From contig CBDAPV010000001.1 in the NCBI GenBank assembly GCA_965198715.1, forward strand, positions 1,054,001 through 1,118,000: a stretch of 64,000 nt of DNA, read 5' to 3'. The notes below the pieces were generated by a model. The model had not been told where the DNA came from and did not search any database. It saw nothing but the letters and a program-made list of their open reading frames with translations. The stretch comes from RH-AL1 sp965198715 (GTDB lineage: Bacteria > Pseudomonadota > Alphaproteobacteria > Rhizobiales > Beijerinckiaceae). Shown piece after piece: positions 8,556 to 18,564 of the stretch. The translations under genes and the position numbers were made by a program. Position 1 is the stretch's first letter. Each line of letters begins with the position of its first letter.

Positions 8556-11500
8556 GTGAGCCCCGACCACTTGGCCATATCCGCTGCCATCACGCACGTC
8601 ACGCGCTACACCTACGACCACCCGATCTCGATCGGGGCGCAGACGATCCGGCTGCGCCCGGCGCCGCATTGCCGCACGCCGGTCACCGCCTATTCGCTGA
8701 AGGTCGAGCCGGCCGAGCATTTCTTGAATTGGCAGCAGGACCCGTTCGGCAACTGGGTCGCGCGTCTGGTCTTCCCAAAGAAGGCGAGCGAGCTGAAGAT
8801 CACGGTGGACCTCGCCGTCGCGCTCGACGTCTACAATCCCTTCGACTTCTTCGTGGAAGATTACGCCACCGCCTTCCCGTTCCGCTACGAGTCGGAGCTG
8901 GCGAAGGAACTCGCGCCCTATCTCGAGACCGACCCGGCCGGCCCGAAGCTGCAGGCTTTTCTCGACGAGCTGCCCAAGGAATCGATGGGCACGGCCGACT
9001 TCCTCGTCGCGCTGAACACCCGCATCTCGCAGGCGATCACCTACGGCATTCGCCTCGAGACCGGTGTCTACCCGCCGGAGGAGACGCTGGAGAGGCGCGC
9101 CGGCTCGTGCCGCGACTCCGCCTGGCTACTGGTCCATGTGGCGCGCCATTTCGGCCTCGCTGCGCGTTTCGTCTCCGGCTACCTGATCCAGCTCAAGGCC
9201 GACATCGACCCTCTCGAGGGCCCGCTCGGCACCCGGCAGGACTTCACCGACCTCCACGCCTGGGCGGAGGTGTTCGTGCCCGGCGCCGGCTGGATCGGGC
9301 TCGATGCGACCTCCGGCCTGTTCTGCGGCGAGGGCCACCTGCCGGTCTGCGCCACGCCGCACTACAGCTCCGCCGCGCCGATCTCCGGCGGCGTCGAGCC
9401 AGCCAACGTCGACTTCGCCTTCTCCATGGAGGTGCGCCGCATTTCGGAGACGCCGCGGATCTCGCTGCCGTTCTCGGAAGACAGCTGGCAAGCGTTGGAC
9501 GCGCTCGGCCACAAGGTCGATGCCGACCTTGCGGCGCAGGACGTGCGCCTCACCATGGGCGGGGAACCGACCTTCGTCTCGGTCGAGGATTTCGAGGCGG
9601 CGGAGTGGAACACCTCCGCTGTCGGCGAGACCAAGCGCACCTTTGCCGACAAGCTGATCCGCCGCCTGCGCGACCGTTTCGCGCCGGGCGCGATGCTGCA
9701 CTACGGCCAGGGCAAGTGGTACCCGGGCGAGACGCTGCCGCGCTGGGCCTTCGCGCTTTACTGGCGCAAGGACGGCGAGCCGATCTGGAAGAACCCGGCG
9801 CTGATCGCGCCGGTGACCCTGACCAGGACGGCGGAGCAGAAGGTCAAGGCGCCGACTCCGCCCGACGTGGTCGAGGCGGCGCGGCAGCGAGCCGCGAGCG
9901 TCGCCCAGGGCATCGCCATCAACCTCGGCATCGACGCCGAGAACGTCATGCCGGCCTACGAGGACGCCGCCTCCTGGATCGTCAAGGAGGGCAACCTTCC
10001 CGGCAACGTCAGCCCGACCGACCCCAAGATCGACGATCCCGAAGAGCGCAATCGCATGATCCGCACCTTCGCCCAGGGGCTCGCGCAGCCCTCGGGCTTC
10101 GTGCTGCCGGTGCAGGCGTGGAACACCAAGGCCGAGCAGACCGCGCGCTGGGCCTCCGAGCGCTGGAAGACCCGGCGCGGCTCGCTGTTCCTGGTGCCGG
10201 GCGACTCGCCGGTCGGCTATCGCCTGCCGCTGTCCTCGCTGCCGCACGTGCCGCCGGCGGCCTATCCCTTCATCAACGACGCCGACCCGACCGCGCCGCG
10301 CGATCCGCTGCCATCAGCCGAGGCGCTCGCGCCCGGCCATGAGGCCGACCGTGACTTCGGCCACCAGCAGCCCGTGGAGCAGGGCGGCGAGGGGCGCGAC
10401 GTCCAGGCCCAGGATCGCGTCGAGCAGCACATCATCGAGGGCGCGGTCCGCACCGCCATCTCGGTCGAGCCGCGCGACGGGGTGATCTGCGTGTTCATGC
10501 CGCCGACCAAGAAGCTCGAGGACTACCTCGAGTTGCTCGCTTCCGTCGAGGCGACGGCCGAGGCGACTCAGACGCCCGTGCATATCGAAGGCTACCCGCC
10601 GCCGGTCGATCCGCGGCTCGACGTCATCAAGGTCACGCCGGACCCCGGCGTGATCGAGGTCAACGTGCAGCCGGCCAAGAGCTGGGACGAGCAGGTCGCC
10701 ATTACCCGCGGCCTCTACGAGGACGCGCGTCAGGTGAAGCTCGGCGCCGACAAGTTCATGACCGATGGGCGCCACACCGGCACCGGTGGCGGCAACCACG
10801 TCGTGCTCGGCGGCATCACGCCGGCCGATTCGCCGTTCCTGCGCCGGCCGGACCTGCTCAAGAGCTTCGTGCTGTACTGGCAGCGCCATCCCGCGTTGAC
10901 CTACATGTTCTCCGGCCTGTTCATCGGCCCGACCAGCCAGGCGCCGCGCGTCGACGAGGCGCGCCACGACGGACTCTACGAGCTCGAGATCGCGCTGGAG
11001 CAGGTGCCCAGGCCCGGCGACACGTTCCCGCTGTGGCTGGTGGACCGGCTGTTCCGCAACATCCTCGTCGACGTCACCGGCAACACGCACCGCGCCGAGA
11101 TCTGCATCGACAAGCTGTACTCGCCCGAGGGGTCCACCGGCCGGCTTGGGCTGATCGAGTTCCGCTCGTTCGAGATGCCGCCGGACGCGCGCATGAGCCT
11201 CGCCCAGCAGCTGCTGATCCGCGCCTGTGTCGCCTGGTTCTGGCGCGAGCCGCAGGAGGGCGGTTTCACGCGCTGGGGCACCACGCTGCATGATCGCTTC
11301 ATGCTGCCGCATTTCGTCTGGGAGGATTTCTGCGGCGTGCTGGCCGACCTGCGCCGCGCCGGCTACGATTTCGATCCCGGCTGGTTCGTGGCGCAGCACG
11401 AGTTCCGCTTCCCGTTCTGCGGCAAGGTCGAGGCCGGCGGCGTGCAGCTCGAAATCCGGCAGGCGCTGGAGCCCTGGCACGTGCTCGGCGAGAGCGGCGC

Positions 11501-11957
11501 GCTCGGCGGCACCATCCGTTTCGTCGATTCCTCGATGGAGCGGCTGCAGGCCAAGGTGTCGGGCTTCAACCCGGACCGGCACGTCGTCACCTGCAACGGC
11601 CGCCCCATGCCGATGACACCGACCGGCACGTCGGGCGAAGCGGTCGCCGGCGTTCGCTTCAAGGCGTGGAAGCCGGCCGAAGGTCTGCATCCGACGATTC
11701 CGCCGCACGCGCCGCTCACCTTCGACGTCTACGACACCTGGTCGAAGCGCTCGCTCGGCGGCTGCGTGTATCATTCGACCCATCCCGGCGGGCGCAACTA
11801 CGATACGTTTCCCGTCAACGCCTACGAGGCCGAAGCCCGCCGGCTGGCACGCTTCACCGAGCACGACCATACGCCGGGCACGTTCGACGTGACGGCCGAA
11901 ACGCCTTCGCGGGAGTTCCCGACGACCCTCGACCTACGCCGCAAACCGCACAGCTAG
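8556..11957 (+). CDS. transglutaminase-like protein fused to DUF2126 putative amidoligase
   Basis: A 1133-residue protein starting from GTG. Residues ~8-100 form the bacterial transglutaminase N-terminal beta domain (THVTRYTYDHPISIGAQTI), and ~165-255 the papain-like core with an apparent catalytic triad: Cys185 in RAGSCRDSAW, His234 in DLHAWAEVF, Asp250 in GLDATSG. From ~290 to the end is DUF2126, annotated in families as a putative amidoligase, with VRLTMGGEPTFVS, GQGKWYPGETLPRWA, TGTGGGNHVVLGG and a C-terminal HSTHPGGRNYD. It heads a three-gene operon: the next gene begins one base after its stop. The predicted role, peptide bond cleavage/transfer coupled with ATP-dependent ligation on an unknown cytosolic substrate, is inferred from the families; no substrate is established. 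Confidence 0.85.
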   Translation: MSPDHLAISAAITHVTRYTYDHPISIGAQTIRLRPAPHCRTPVTAYSLKVEPAEHFLNWQQDPFGNWVARLVFPKKASELKITVDLAVALDVYNPFDFFVEDYATAFPFRYESELAKELAPYLETDPAGPKLQAFLDELPKESMGTADFLVALNTRISQAITYGIRLETGVYPPEETLERRAGSCRDSAWLLVHVARHFGLAARFVSGYLIQLKADIDPLEGPLGTRQDFTDLHAWAEVFVPGAGWIGLDATSGLFCGEGHLPVCATPHYSSAAPISGGVEPANVDFAFSMEVRRISETPRISLPFSEDSWQALDALGHKVDADLAAQDVRLTMGGEPTFVSVEDFEAAEWNTSAVGETKRTFADKLIRRLRDRFAPGAMLHYGQGKWYPGETLPRWAFALYWRKDGEPIWKNPALIAPVTLTRTAEQKVKAPTPPDVVEAARQRAASVAQGIAINLGIDAENVMPAYEDAASWIVKEGNLPGNVSPTDPKIDDPEERNRMIRTFAQGLAQPSGFVLPVQAWNTKAEQTARWASERWKTRRGSLFLVPGDSPVGYRLPLSSLPHVPPAAYPFINDADPTAPRDPLPSAEALAPGHEADRDFGHQQPVEQGGEGRDVQAQDRVEQHIIEGAVRTAISVEPRDGVICVFMPPTKKLEDYLELLASVEATAEATQTPVHIEGYPPPVDPRLDVIKVTPDPGVIEVNVQPAKSWDEQVAITRGLYEDARQVKLGADKFMTDGRHTGTGGGNHVVLGGITPADSPFLRRPDLLKSFVLYWQRHPALTYMFSGLFIGPTSQAPRVDEARHDGLYELEIALEQVPRPGDTFPLWLVDRLFRNILVDVTGNTHRAEICIDKLYSPEGSTGRLGLIEFRSFEMPPDARMSLAQQLLIRACVAWFWREPQEGGFTRWGTTLHDRFMLPHFVWEDFCGVLADLRRAGYDFDPGWFVAQHEFRFPFCGKVEAGGVQLEIRQALEPWHVLGESGALGGTIRFVDSSMERLQAKVSGFNPDRHVVTCNGRPMPMTPTGTSGEAVAGVRFKAWKPAEGLHPTIPPHAPLTFDVYDTWSKRSLGGCVYHSTHPGGRNYDTFPVNAYEAEARRLARFTEHDHTPGTFDVTAETPSREFPTTLDLRRKPHS

Positions 11958-11958
11958 G

Positions 11959-14475
11959 ATGACCATGACTTCCGGTCAGGCCGTCAGGCCGCCGTTGCCG
12001 GGCTTCTCGGAGCTCGACGAGATCGTCGCACGCTACCGCAAACTGCCCGGCGTGCCCGACGAGTTCATCGGCGCCGACGGCAAGCCGCGACAGGCTTGGC
12101 TCACCTTCATCGCTCGCCTCATCGAGCTCGGCCCCGAGGAGACGGGTCGTCGCTTCGCGTCTTCGGACCGCCACATCCGCGATACCGGCGCCTCCTACCG
12201 CGCCTACGGCGACGCGGTCGAGAAGAGCTGGCCGATCGGCCACCTGCCGCTGCTGATCGATGCCGCCGAATGGAAGGGCATCGCCGCCGGCGTGACCCAG
12301 CGCGCCGAACTGCTCGAGGCGGTGCTGCAGGACATCTACGGCGCCGGCCGCCTGGTCGAGGAGGGCGCTCTGCCCGCCTCCGCCATCGCCGGCTGTCCGG
12401 ACTACCTGCAGCCGCTCACCGGCGTGCTGCCGAAAGGCCAGCCCTACATTCAGCTTTACGCCGCCGATCTCGGCCGCGGACCGGACGGCAAATGGTGGGT
12501 GCTCGGCGACCGCATGCAGGCGCCTTCGGGCTCGGGCTACGCGCTCGCCAACCGTCTCGTGCTGTCACGCACCTGGCCCAACCTCTACCGCGATATGAAT
12601 GTCGAGCGCCTCGCGCCGTTCTTCGACGCGTTTCGTGCCGGGCTTGCCGGGCGCGCCACACGTTCCGACCCGCGCATCTGCCTGCTGACGCCCGGGCCCT
12701 ATAACGAGACCTATTTCGAACAGGCTTATCTCGCCCGCTATCTCGGACTGCTGCTCGTCGAGGGCGGCGACCTGACGGTGCGCGACGGCCACGTCCACGT
12801 TCGCACCATCGCCGGTCTCAAGCGCGCCGACGTCATTTTGCGCCGCATCGATTCCGATTTCGCCGATCCGCTCGAGCTCAACGCCCGCTCGCGGCTCGGC
12901 GTGGCCGGCCTCGTCGAGGTGTTGCGCGGCGGCGGCGTGACCTTGGCCAACGCGCTCGGCTCCGGGGTCATGGAGACGCCGGTGATGATGAGCTTCATGC
13001 CCAAGCTCTGCCGCCGGATCATGGGCGAGGAGCTGAAGCTCCCCAATATCGCGACGTGGTGGTGCGGCGGTGCCAAGGAACGCGCGGTAGTGACGTCGCG
13101 GCTCGACGAGTTGGCCATGTCGGGCGCCTACGGAAATCCCATTCCCGGCGGCTTCCGCTACCAGTCCGTGATCGGCGCCAACATGTCGGCCGAAGAGAAA
13201 ACCGAGCTGCGCGGAGCCATCGCGCGACGCGGCATCGACTATGTCGGCCAGGAGATCGTGAAGCTCTCGACGACACCGGTGTGGATCGAGGGCCAGCTGC
13301 AGCCGCGCCCCTTCACCCTGCGCGTCTTCGTCGCCCGAACCCCGTCGGGCTGGAGCGTCATGCCGGGCGGGTTCTGCCGCGTGTCGCATCGTCTCGATGT
13401 GCGCGCCGTGACCATGGGCCAGGGCGCCGAATCCGCCGACGTCTGGGTACTCGGCACCGAGCCCGTGGACCAGCACACGCTGCTGCCGGGCGAGAACAAC
13501 CTGCGCATCCGCCGCGTGCTGGGCAACCTGCCGAGCCGCGCCGCCGACAACCTGTTCTGGTTCGGCCGCTACCTCGAACGCGCCGAGGCGGTGCTGCGCC
13601 TGGTGCGAGCCTTCGGCGGCCGCCTCATCGAGGTTGGCACGCCGCTCGACGCCACCTGGACGTTGGGACGCCTCGGCGTGCTGCTCGAACGCGCCGGTTC
13701 GCTGCCCGAGAAGCATAAGCTCGCCGGCAGCCGCCTCGCCGCAACCGCGCTCTACTCCAAGGAGGACTTCGGCTCGGCCTTCCGCCTAATCGAGGATGCG
13801 CGGCGCGCCGCTTCCTTCGTGCGCGAACGGCTCTCGCCCGATACCTGGCGGTTGATCGAGGAGGTCTACGCCGGCCTCGACGGCGACGCCGCCGCGACGC
13901 TGGAAGAGGTCGACATCATTGACCGCTGCGAGGCGGGCCTGCGCGTGCTCGCCGCCATCTCCGGCTTGGCTCAGGAGAACATGAACCGCGGCGCCGGCTG
14001 GCACCTGCTCGACATGGGCCGGCGCATCGAGCGCGCCGTCAACGCCTGCCGCTACGCTCGCCGGCTGGCCTGCCCCGAGGGCAAGGCCGACGGGCTCGCC
14101 GTGCTCCTCGAGCTCATCGACTCGCAGATCACCTATCGCTCGCGTTACCTCGTCGGCCTGTCGCTGCCGCTGGTGCGCGACATGGTCTGCCTCGATCCCT
14201 TTAATCCGCGCTCGGCAGCCTGTCAGGTCGAGCGGCTGGTGGAGCATCTCGGCAAGCTGCCGAAGCTGTCGGACGACGGCATGCTCGAGGAGCCGCTGCG
14301 CCAGGCGCTCGCCATCCACCGGGACCTCGCCACCGAAATCGCGGCCGAGCTCGATAACGACGCGATCCTTAGCATCGAGAACCGGCTGCTCACGCTCGCC
14401 AACACGATCGGCACTCGCTACTTCCTGCATGGGCCGACGGCGGCCAAGGCCGAGAAGGCGATGGGTCTGGCGTGA
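11959..14475 (+). CDS. circularly permuted ATP-grasp protein fused to alpha-E domain
   Basis: An 838-residue fusion. The N-terminal ~480 residues are a circularly permuted type-2 ATP-grasp (DUF404/DUF407) with PYIQLYAADLGRGPDGKWWV, QAPSGSGYALANRLVLSR, LTPGPYNETYFEQAYLARY and LRVFVARTPSGWSVMPGG. The remaining ~310 residues are the helical alpha-E domain (DUF403), beginning near RAADNLFWFGRYLERAEAV and containing GRRIERAVNACRYARRL and DSQITYRSRY. In many bacteria these are two separate adjacent genes; here they are one chain. ATP-grasp enzymes usually form amide bonds between a carboxylate and an amine. The start codon lies one base after the previous stop (a second ATG at 11965 is possible), and the stop overlaps the next start, indicating translational coupling. 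Confidence 0.85.
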   Translation: MTMTSGQAVRPPLPGFSELDEIVARYRKLPGVPDEFIGADGKPRQAWLTFIARLIELGPEETGRRFASSDRHIRDTGASYRAYGDAVEKSWPIGHLPLLIDAAEWKGIAAGVTQRAELLEAVLQDIYGAGRLVEEGALPASAIAGCPDYLQPLTGVLPKGQPYIQLYAADLGRGPDGKWWVLGDRMQAPSGSGYALANRLVLSRTWPNLYRDMNVERLAPFFDAFRAGLAGRATRSDPRICLLTPGPYNETYFEQAYLARYLGLLLVEGGDLTVRDGHVHVRTIAGLKRADVILRRIDSDFADPLELNARSRLGVAGLVEVLRGGGVTLANALGSGVMETPVMMSFMPKLCRRIMGEELKLPNIATWWCGGAKERAVVTSRLDELAMSGAYGNPIPGGFRYQSVIGANMSAEEKTELRGAIARRGIDYVGQEIVKLSTTPVWIEGQLQPRPFTLRVFVARTPSGWSVMPGGFCRVSHRLDVRAVTMGQGAESADVWVLGTEPVDQHTLLPGENNLRIRRVLGNLPSRAADNLFWFGRYLERAEAVLRLVRAFGGRLIEVGTPLDATWTLGRLGVLLERAGSLPEKHKLAGSRLAATALYSKEDFGSAFRLIEDARRAASFVRERLSPDTWRLIEEVYAGLDGDAAATLEEVDIIDRCEAGLRVLAAISGLAQENMNRGAGWHLLDMGRRIERAVNACRYARRLACPEGKADGLAVLLELIDSQITYRSRYLVGLSLPLVRDMVCLDPFNPRSAACQVERLVEHLGKLPKLSDDGMLEEPLRQALAIHRDLATEIAAELDNDAILSIENRLLTLANTIGTRYFLHGPTAAKAEKAMGLA

Positions 14476-15350
14476 TCTACGACATCAAGCACGTCACGCT
14501 CTACGAGTACGGCTCCGACGTCACCTACTCGAATTGCGCCCTGCGGCTGCTGCCCCGCGACGAGCCTGGGCAGGTCGTCTACGCCTCGGCCATCGACATC
14601 GTGCCGGCTCCGGCCTCGACGCTGGAGCGCGAGTGCTTCTTTCGCAACCGGGTCACCTGGATGACCATCCAGCAGGCCCACCGCACGCTGACCGTCTCGA
14701 CCAAGACCTCCGTCGAGATCCACCGCGAGCCGCCGCCCGACGCCGCCACCACAGAGGCCTGGGAGACGGTGCGCAACGCCGCCTTCGCCTCGACCTCGCT
14801 CGATCCCGACTCGCCGGCGCACTACCTGCACCCAAGCCGTTTCGTGCCGCACTACCAGCCGGCCACCGATTACGCCGGCGAGAGTTTTCAGCCCGGACGC
14901 CCGGTGCTCGAGGGCGCCAAGGAACTGATGCACCGCATCCGCACGCAGTTTCGCTACGATCCCAAGGCGACGGTGGTCTCGACGCCGCTGTCCGAGGCCT
15001 TCGAGAAACGCCACGGCGTGTGCCAGGACTTCGCCCACATCATGATCTCGGGGCTGCGCGGGCTCGGCCTGCCGGCGCGCTACATCTCGGGCTACATCCG
15101 CACGATCCCGCCGCCAGGCCAGAAGCGGCTCGAGGGCGCCGACGCCACCCACGCCTGGGTCGCGGTCTGGTGCGGCCACCGCCTCGGTTGGGTCGGGCTC
15201 GACCCGACCAACGACATCATGATCGGTAATGACCACATCATCCTCGCCAAAGGCCGCGACTACGCCGACATCTCGCCCGTCGCCGGCATCATCCTGGGCT
15301 CCAAGGAGCAGGATGTCGACGTCATGGTCGACGTGATCCCGCGGGAATAG
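14472..15350 (+). CDS. transglutaminase family protein
   Basis: A 292-residue cysteine-protease-fold protein from a GTG start that overlaps the preceding stop by four bases (GTGA). The N-terminal beta domain (MIYDIKHVTLYEYGSDVTYS) is followed by the core with Cys184 (HGVCQDFAH), His227 (DATHAWVAVW) and Asp244 (GLDPTND), a complete apparent triad. It is soluble, without a signal peptide. With the two upstream genes it makes a conserved-type set (transglutaminase, ATP-grasp/alpha-E, transglutaminase-DUF2126) thought from gene-neighbourhood analyses to make and break peptide modifications. No proteasome-like Anbu gene, often found with such sets, is present here. Confidence 0.85.
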   Translation: MIYDIKHVTLYEYGSDVTYSNCALRLLPRDEPGQVVYASAIDIVPAPASTLERECFFRNRVTWMTIQQAHRTLTVSTKTSVEIHREPPPDAATTEAWETVRNAAFASTSLDPDSPAHYLHPSRFVPHYQPATDYAGESFQPGRPVLEGAKELMHRIRTQFRYDPKATVVSTPLSEAFEKRHGVCQDFAHIMISGLRGLGLPARYISGYIRTIPPPGQKRLEGADATHAWVAVWCGHRLGWVGLDPTNDIMIGNDHIILAKGRDYADISPVAGIILGSKEQDVDVMVDVIPRE

Positions 15351-15476
15351 GGCTCGAACAACTCCGCCCACGTGCGTCCGTGGCTGAAGGCCGCATGTTG
15401 ATAAAAGTTAAAACGCATCATCCTGGATCAGCTACGTCCGATTAATTCGTCCCTCATTTGATGGTCGCCGGCGCGT

Positions 15477-17783
15477 ATGAACGAAGATGACGGTGCGGTT
15501 CAGGAACCGCTCGCGACAGACACATTCGCATTCGTCGCTGCACGGCAAATCGGCTTGGACTGTCGCCGCATCGTCCAGAGCGCCGCCTACGCCGCGGAAT
15601 GCGCGTTCGGCATTCTGCTCGTCGGTGCCGGAGACAACCTCCAGGTCTCGGAAGTCGTCGGGGCGAAGCGATCCGGCAGGCCGCCGGACGCCGCCTTGGT
15701 GGGCTGGATACGCAATCTTGCTGCGTCGCACATCCGGACGCTGGACGACGATGGTCCGGAGAACCCCTCCGTCAAGGCGCTCCTCGCAGAGGCCGGAACG
15801 ATCGCGTTCCTGGCCGCCACCAAGGTCGTCGACGAGGCCGGCACGATCCTGGGAGCGATGATTATCGCCGATCGCTCGAAGCGGGTCGGGCTCAGCGCCG
15901 CGCAGACCTACGTCTTCCTGACCCAGGCGGCGCAATTGGCCGCGCTGCTCGACCCCACCGGCCCTCGCACGAGCGCGAAGCTTCATCATGTCGTGACCCC
16001 GCAAGGCGTGACCGAGCGGTTGCGCCTGCTCGAGTCGGTCGTCGTGCACGCCAACGATGCCGTGCTCATCACCGAGGCGGAACCCGTCGAGCTGCCGGGA
16101 CCCCGGATCGTCTACGTCAATAAAGCCTTCGAGAACACCACCGGCTATCTGGAAGCCGAGGTCCTCGGAAAGACGCCTCGTATCCTTCAAGCTGACGCGA
16201 TCGACCGAGGCGCCCTGCACAAGCTGAAGGCGGCTCTCCTCGCGTGGAAGCCTGTCGAGGTCGAGCTGCTCAATCGGCGCAAGGATGGCGTGGAATTCTG
16301 GGTCGAGCTCAGCATCGTGCCGGTCGCCAACGAGAAGGGGTGGTTCACGCATTGGGTCTCGGTGCAGCGCGACGTCAGCCATCGCAAGCGCACCGACGAG
16401 GTCGCCACCCGCGCCCGCGTCGCGGAGGCGGAAAATCAGGCCTTCGCCGCCGAGATCCAGGAGCGCAAGCGCATCGAGGCCCGCCTGCTCTACGAGGCCT
16501 ACCACGACGACCTGACGACGCTGCGCAACCGATCCTTCTTTATGGACCGGCTGGCCTTCGTGCTCGCGCGCGCCGGGCAACATGCCGACGACCTCAACAC
16601 CGTGATCTTCCTGGATCTCGACGGCTTCAAGCTCGTCAACGACAGCCTCGGTCACAACGCGGGCGACCTGCTGCTGCTGGAAGTTGCACAGCGCCTGCGC
16701 ACCTGTGTCCGCTCTCACGACACGCTGGCACGCATCGGCGGCGACGAATTCGCCGTTCTGCTCGAAGGCGTCGGCGCACAGGCCGGCGTCGAGGTCGCCG
16801 AACGCATCATGCGCGCTCTGCGCGAACCCGTACGGCTGGCGAGCCAGCAGGTCTATTGTCTCTGCAGCATCGGGATCGCGCAATCGTCGGGGCAGCCGCT
16901 GCGTCCGGACGAATTCCTGCGCAACGCGGACATCGCGATGTACGAGGCCAAGAAGCAAGGCCTCGGCAGCTTCGTCCTCTACACCGAGACGATGCACGCC
17001 GATATCGCCGCATCGCTCGTCATGCGGACGGACTTGCGGCAGGCGGTCGAGCGCAACGAGTTCAAGCTGTTCTTCCAGCCGGTCTACAATCTCGCGACCT
17101 CGCGCGTGCGAGGACTCGAGACGCTGGTCCGCTGGCAGCATCCACAGCGCGGGCTCGTGTCGCCCCTGGAGTTCATCGAGATGGCCGAGGAACTCGGTCT
17201 CATCCGCGAGATCGGCCGCTGGATCCTGCGCGAGGCCTGCCTGCAGCTCGGCGCCTGGAGGCGCGACTTCGAGGATCTCGACCTCTGCCTCAGCGTCAAC
17301 GTCTCGGGCAGCGAACTGCGCGATCCCGCCTATTTCGACGAACTCGCGCTCGTTCTCGCCGAAAGCGGGATCGAGCCGCGCAAGCTGCACCTGGAGATCA
17401 CCGAGAGCGTCTTCCTGACCCAGCCCGACCTGATCGGGGACATTCTCGCCCGTATCCGTTCGCTCGGCGTGCGCATCGCGCTGGACGATTTCGGCACCGG
17501 CTTCTCGTCGCTGGGCTACATCGACCGCTATCCCGTCGATACGATCAAGATCGACCGCAGCTTCGTCGGCCGTATGCTATCGCAGCACCGGACGCTTGCG
17601 ATCATGCAGACGATCATCAAGCTCGGTCACGTTCTCGACCTGCAGATCGTCGCCGAAGGCGTGGAGACGGAGGACCAGCTCTCCATGCTGCGATCGCTCG
17701 GCTGTCGCTACGCGCAGGGCTACTTCTTCGCCGAACCTATGCCGAGAAAAGCAACGACGGTTTGGCTCAAGACCATGGCCTGA
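15477..17783 (+). CDS. GAF-PAS-GGDEF-EAL cyclic-di-GMP signalling protein
   Basis: A 768-residue soluble bifunctional signalling protein. Residues ~20-155 look like a GAF sensor, and ~180-300 a PAS domain with a PAC motif (ILQADAIDRGALHKLKAAL, LNRRKDGVEFWVEL), followed by a linking helix. The diguanylate cyclase motif is intact (ARIGGDEFAVLLEG, ~residue 421), and RSHD five residues before it fits the product-inhibition I-site. The EAL domain has ETLVRW at ~548 (ETL variant), SVNVSGSEL, LEITESVF, DDFGTGFSSLG at ~670, IKIDRSFV and AEGVET, so the phosphodiesterase residues are all present. It could set cyclic-di-GMP levels that act on the PilZ domain of BcsA at 34222-36723. It is transcribed alone after a 126-bp gap. 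Confidence 0.9.
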   Translation: MNEDDGAVQEPLATDTFAFVAARQIGLDCRRIVQSAAYAAECAFGILLVGAGDNLQVSEVVGAKRSGRPPDAALVGWIRNLAASHIRTLDDDGPENPSVKALLAEAGTIAFLAATKVVDEAGTILGAMIIADRSKRVGLSAAQTYVFLTQAAQLAALLDPTGPRTSAKLHHVVTPQGVTERLRLLESVVVHANDAVLITEAEPVELPGPRIVYVNKAFENTTGYLEAEVLGKTPRILQADAIDRGALHKLKAALLAWKPVEVELLNRRKDGVEFWVELSIVPVANEKGWFTHWVSVQRDVSHRKRTDEVATRARVAEAENQAFAAEIQERKRIEARLLYEAYHDDLTTLRNRSFFMDRLAFVLARAGQHADDLNTVIFLDLDGFKLVNDSLGHNAGDLLLLEVAQRLRTCVRSHDTLARIGGDEFAVLLEGVGAQAGVEVAERIMRALREPVRLASQQVYCLCSIGIAQSSGQPLRPDEFLRNADIAMYEAKKQGLGSFVLYTETMHADIAASLVMRTDLRQAVERNEFKLFFQPVYNLATSRVRGLETLVRWQHPQRGLVSPLEFIEMAEELGLIREIGRWILREACLQLGAWRRDFEDLDLCLSVNVSGSELRDPAYFDELALVLAESGIEPRKLHLEITESVFLTQPDLIGDILARIRSLGVRIALDDFGTGFSSLGYIDRYPVDTIKIDRSFVGRMLSQHRTLAIMQTIIKLGHVLDLQIVAEGVETEDQLSMLRSLGCRYAQGYFFAEPMPRKATTVWLKTMA

Positions 17784-17898
17784 AGCAATCGGACGATGAT
17801 CCGGAGTTGCTTTGCGGCGCTTATGTGCCTGTCATAGCTATGTTTTCTTTGTCGGAGCAAGTCGCAACAGCGGACGTTGCTCTAGGCGGCTGCCCAGA

Positions 17899-18564
17899 TC
17901 AGATCGGCCGCCCGCCCTGGATCAGGCGCAACGCCGGCCGGGTTCGCGTCGGAGCGCCGCCGAACAGCAGGGATCCCGTCGGCGACAGCGCCTGATCGAC
18001 CGTCGGCTCAAGGCGCTCGCCCACCGCGATCCTTCGCGGGGGCTGCTCGAGAACTTCCGTTGCGGCATCCTCGACGATGCGCAGCGAGCGCAACGCCATC
18101 GGACCCGGCGGAAGCAGGCCGAGCCAAGCCGGCCCCCGCGCACCGGCGGGGGTCACGATGCCGAGGATGCGCGCATGCGTCTTGCCCTGGTGGCGCAGCG
18201 GCAGGAAGAGGAACTCGAAGCTGGCGCTCTCGCCCTGGCCGGCCGGCACGGCGACGCCGCCGGCCACCACCGGACAGGCGCCATCGGCGACGGTCATCAG
18301 TACTGCGGCGATGTTGCGACGCTCCTCGGCGCGCCAAAGCGCGAGAAAGGGCCGCCCTTTCTGTTCGGCGTCGAACAGCCCGTTGAATCGCGTCCCGGCG
18401 AGACGGATCGGGTAGTCGTGATCGGGATCGACCTCGAGCATGAAGGTGTCGGCGAGCACCTCGCGGATCGCGGTCGGTGCGATCTCCGCGCGATCCGGCG
18501 CTGCACGCCCGCGTCGCAGCCCGTTCCAATAGTCGAAGAGGTCCCGCGTGGCCTGATGTTTCAT
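17899..18564 (-). CDS. PAS_5-type PAS domain protein
   Basis: A 221-residue protein. The start at 18564 follows GGGAG by six bases; the frame is open 55 codons further upstream but that part is shadow-like. The family pattern of alphaproteobacterial PAS_5 proteins is clear: ATRDLFDYWNGLRRGRAAPD, AIREVLADTFMLEVDPD, YPIRLAGTRFNGLFD, GRPFLALWRAEERRNIAAV, FLPLRHQGKTHARILG. These single-domain PAS proteins have no output module; the partner is unknown. It is convergent with the GGDEF-EAL gene and divergent from the ClpP-like gene at 18785. Confidence 0.75.
   Translation of the reverse strand: MKHQATRDLFDYWNGLRRGRAAPDRAEIAPTAIREVLADTFMLEVDPDHDYPIRLAGTRFNGLFDAEQKGRPFLALWRAEERRNIAAVLMTVADGACPVVAGGVAVPAGQGESASFEFLFLPLRHQGKTHARILGIVTPAGARGPAWLGLLPPGPMALRSLRIVEDAATEVLEQPPRRIAVGERLEPTVDQALSPTGSLLFGGAPTRTRPALRLIQGGRPI

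Noticed and set aside
8510..10342. 610-codon plus-strand frame overlapping the DUF2126 gene
   Set aside because: Arginine/alanine-rich shadow frame of the real gene at 8556-11957, without domain motifs or a ribosome binding site.
10314..11870. 518-codon minus-strand frame opposite the DUF2126 gene
   Set aside because: Composition (His/Arg/Ala-rich, no secondary-structure pattern) is that of a GC-rich antisense shadow.
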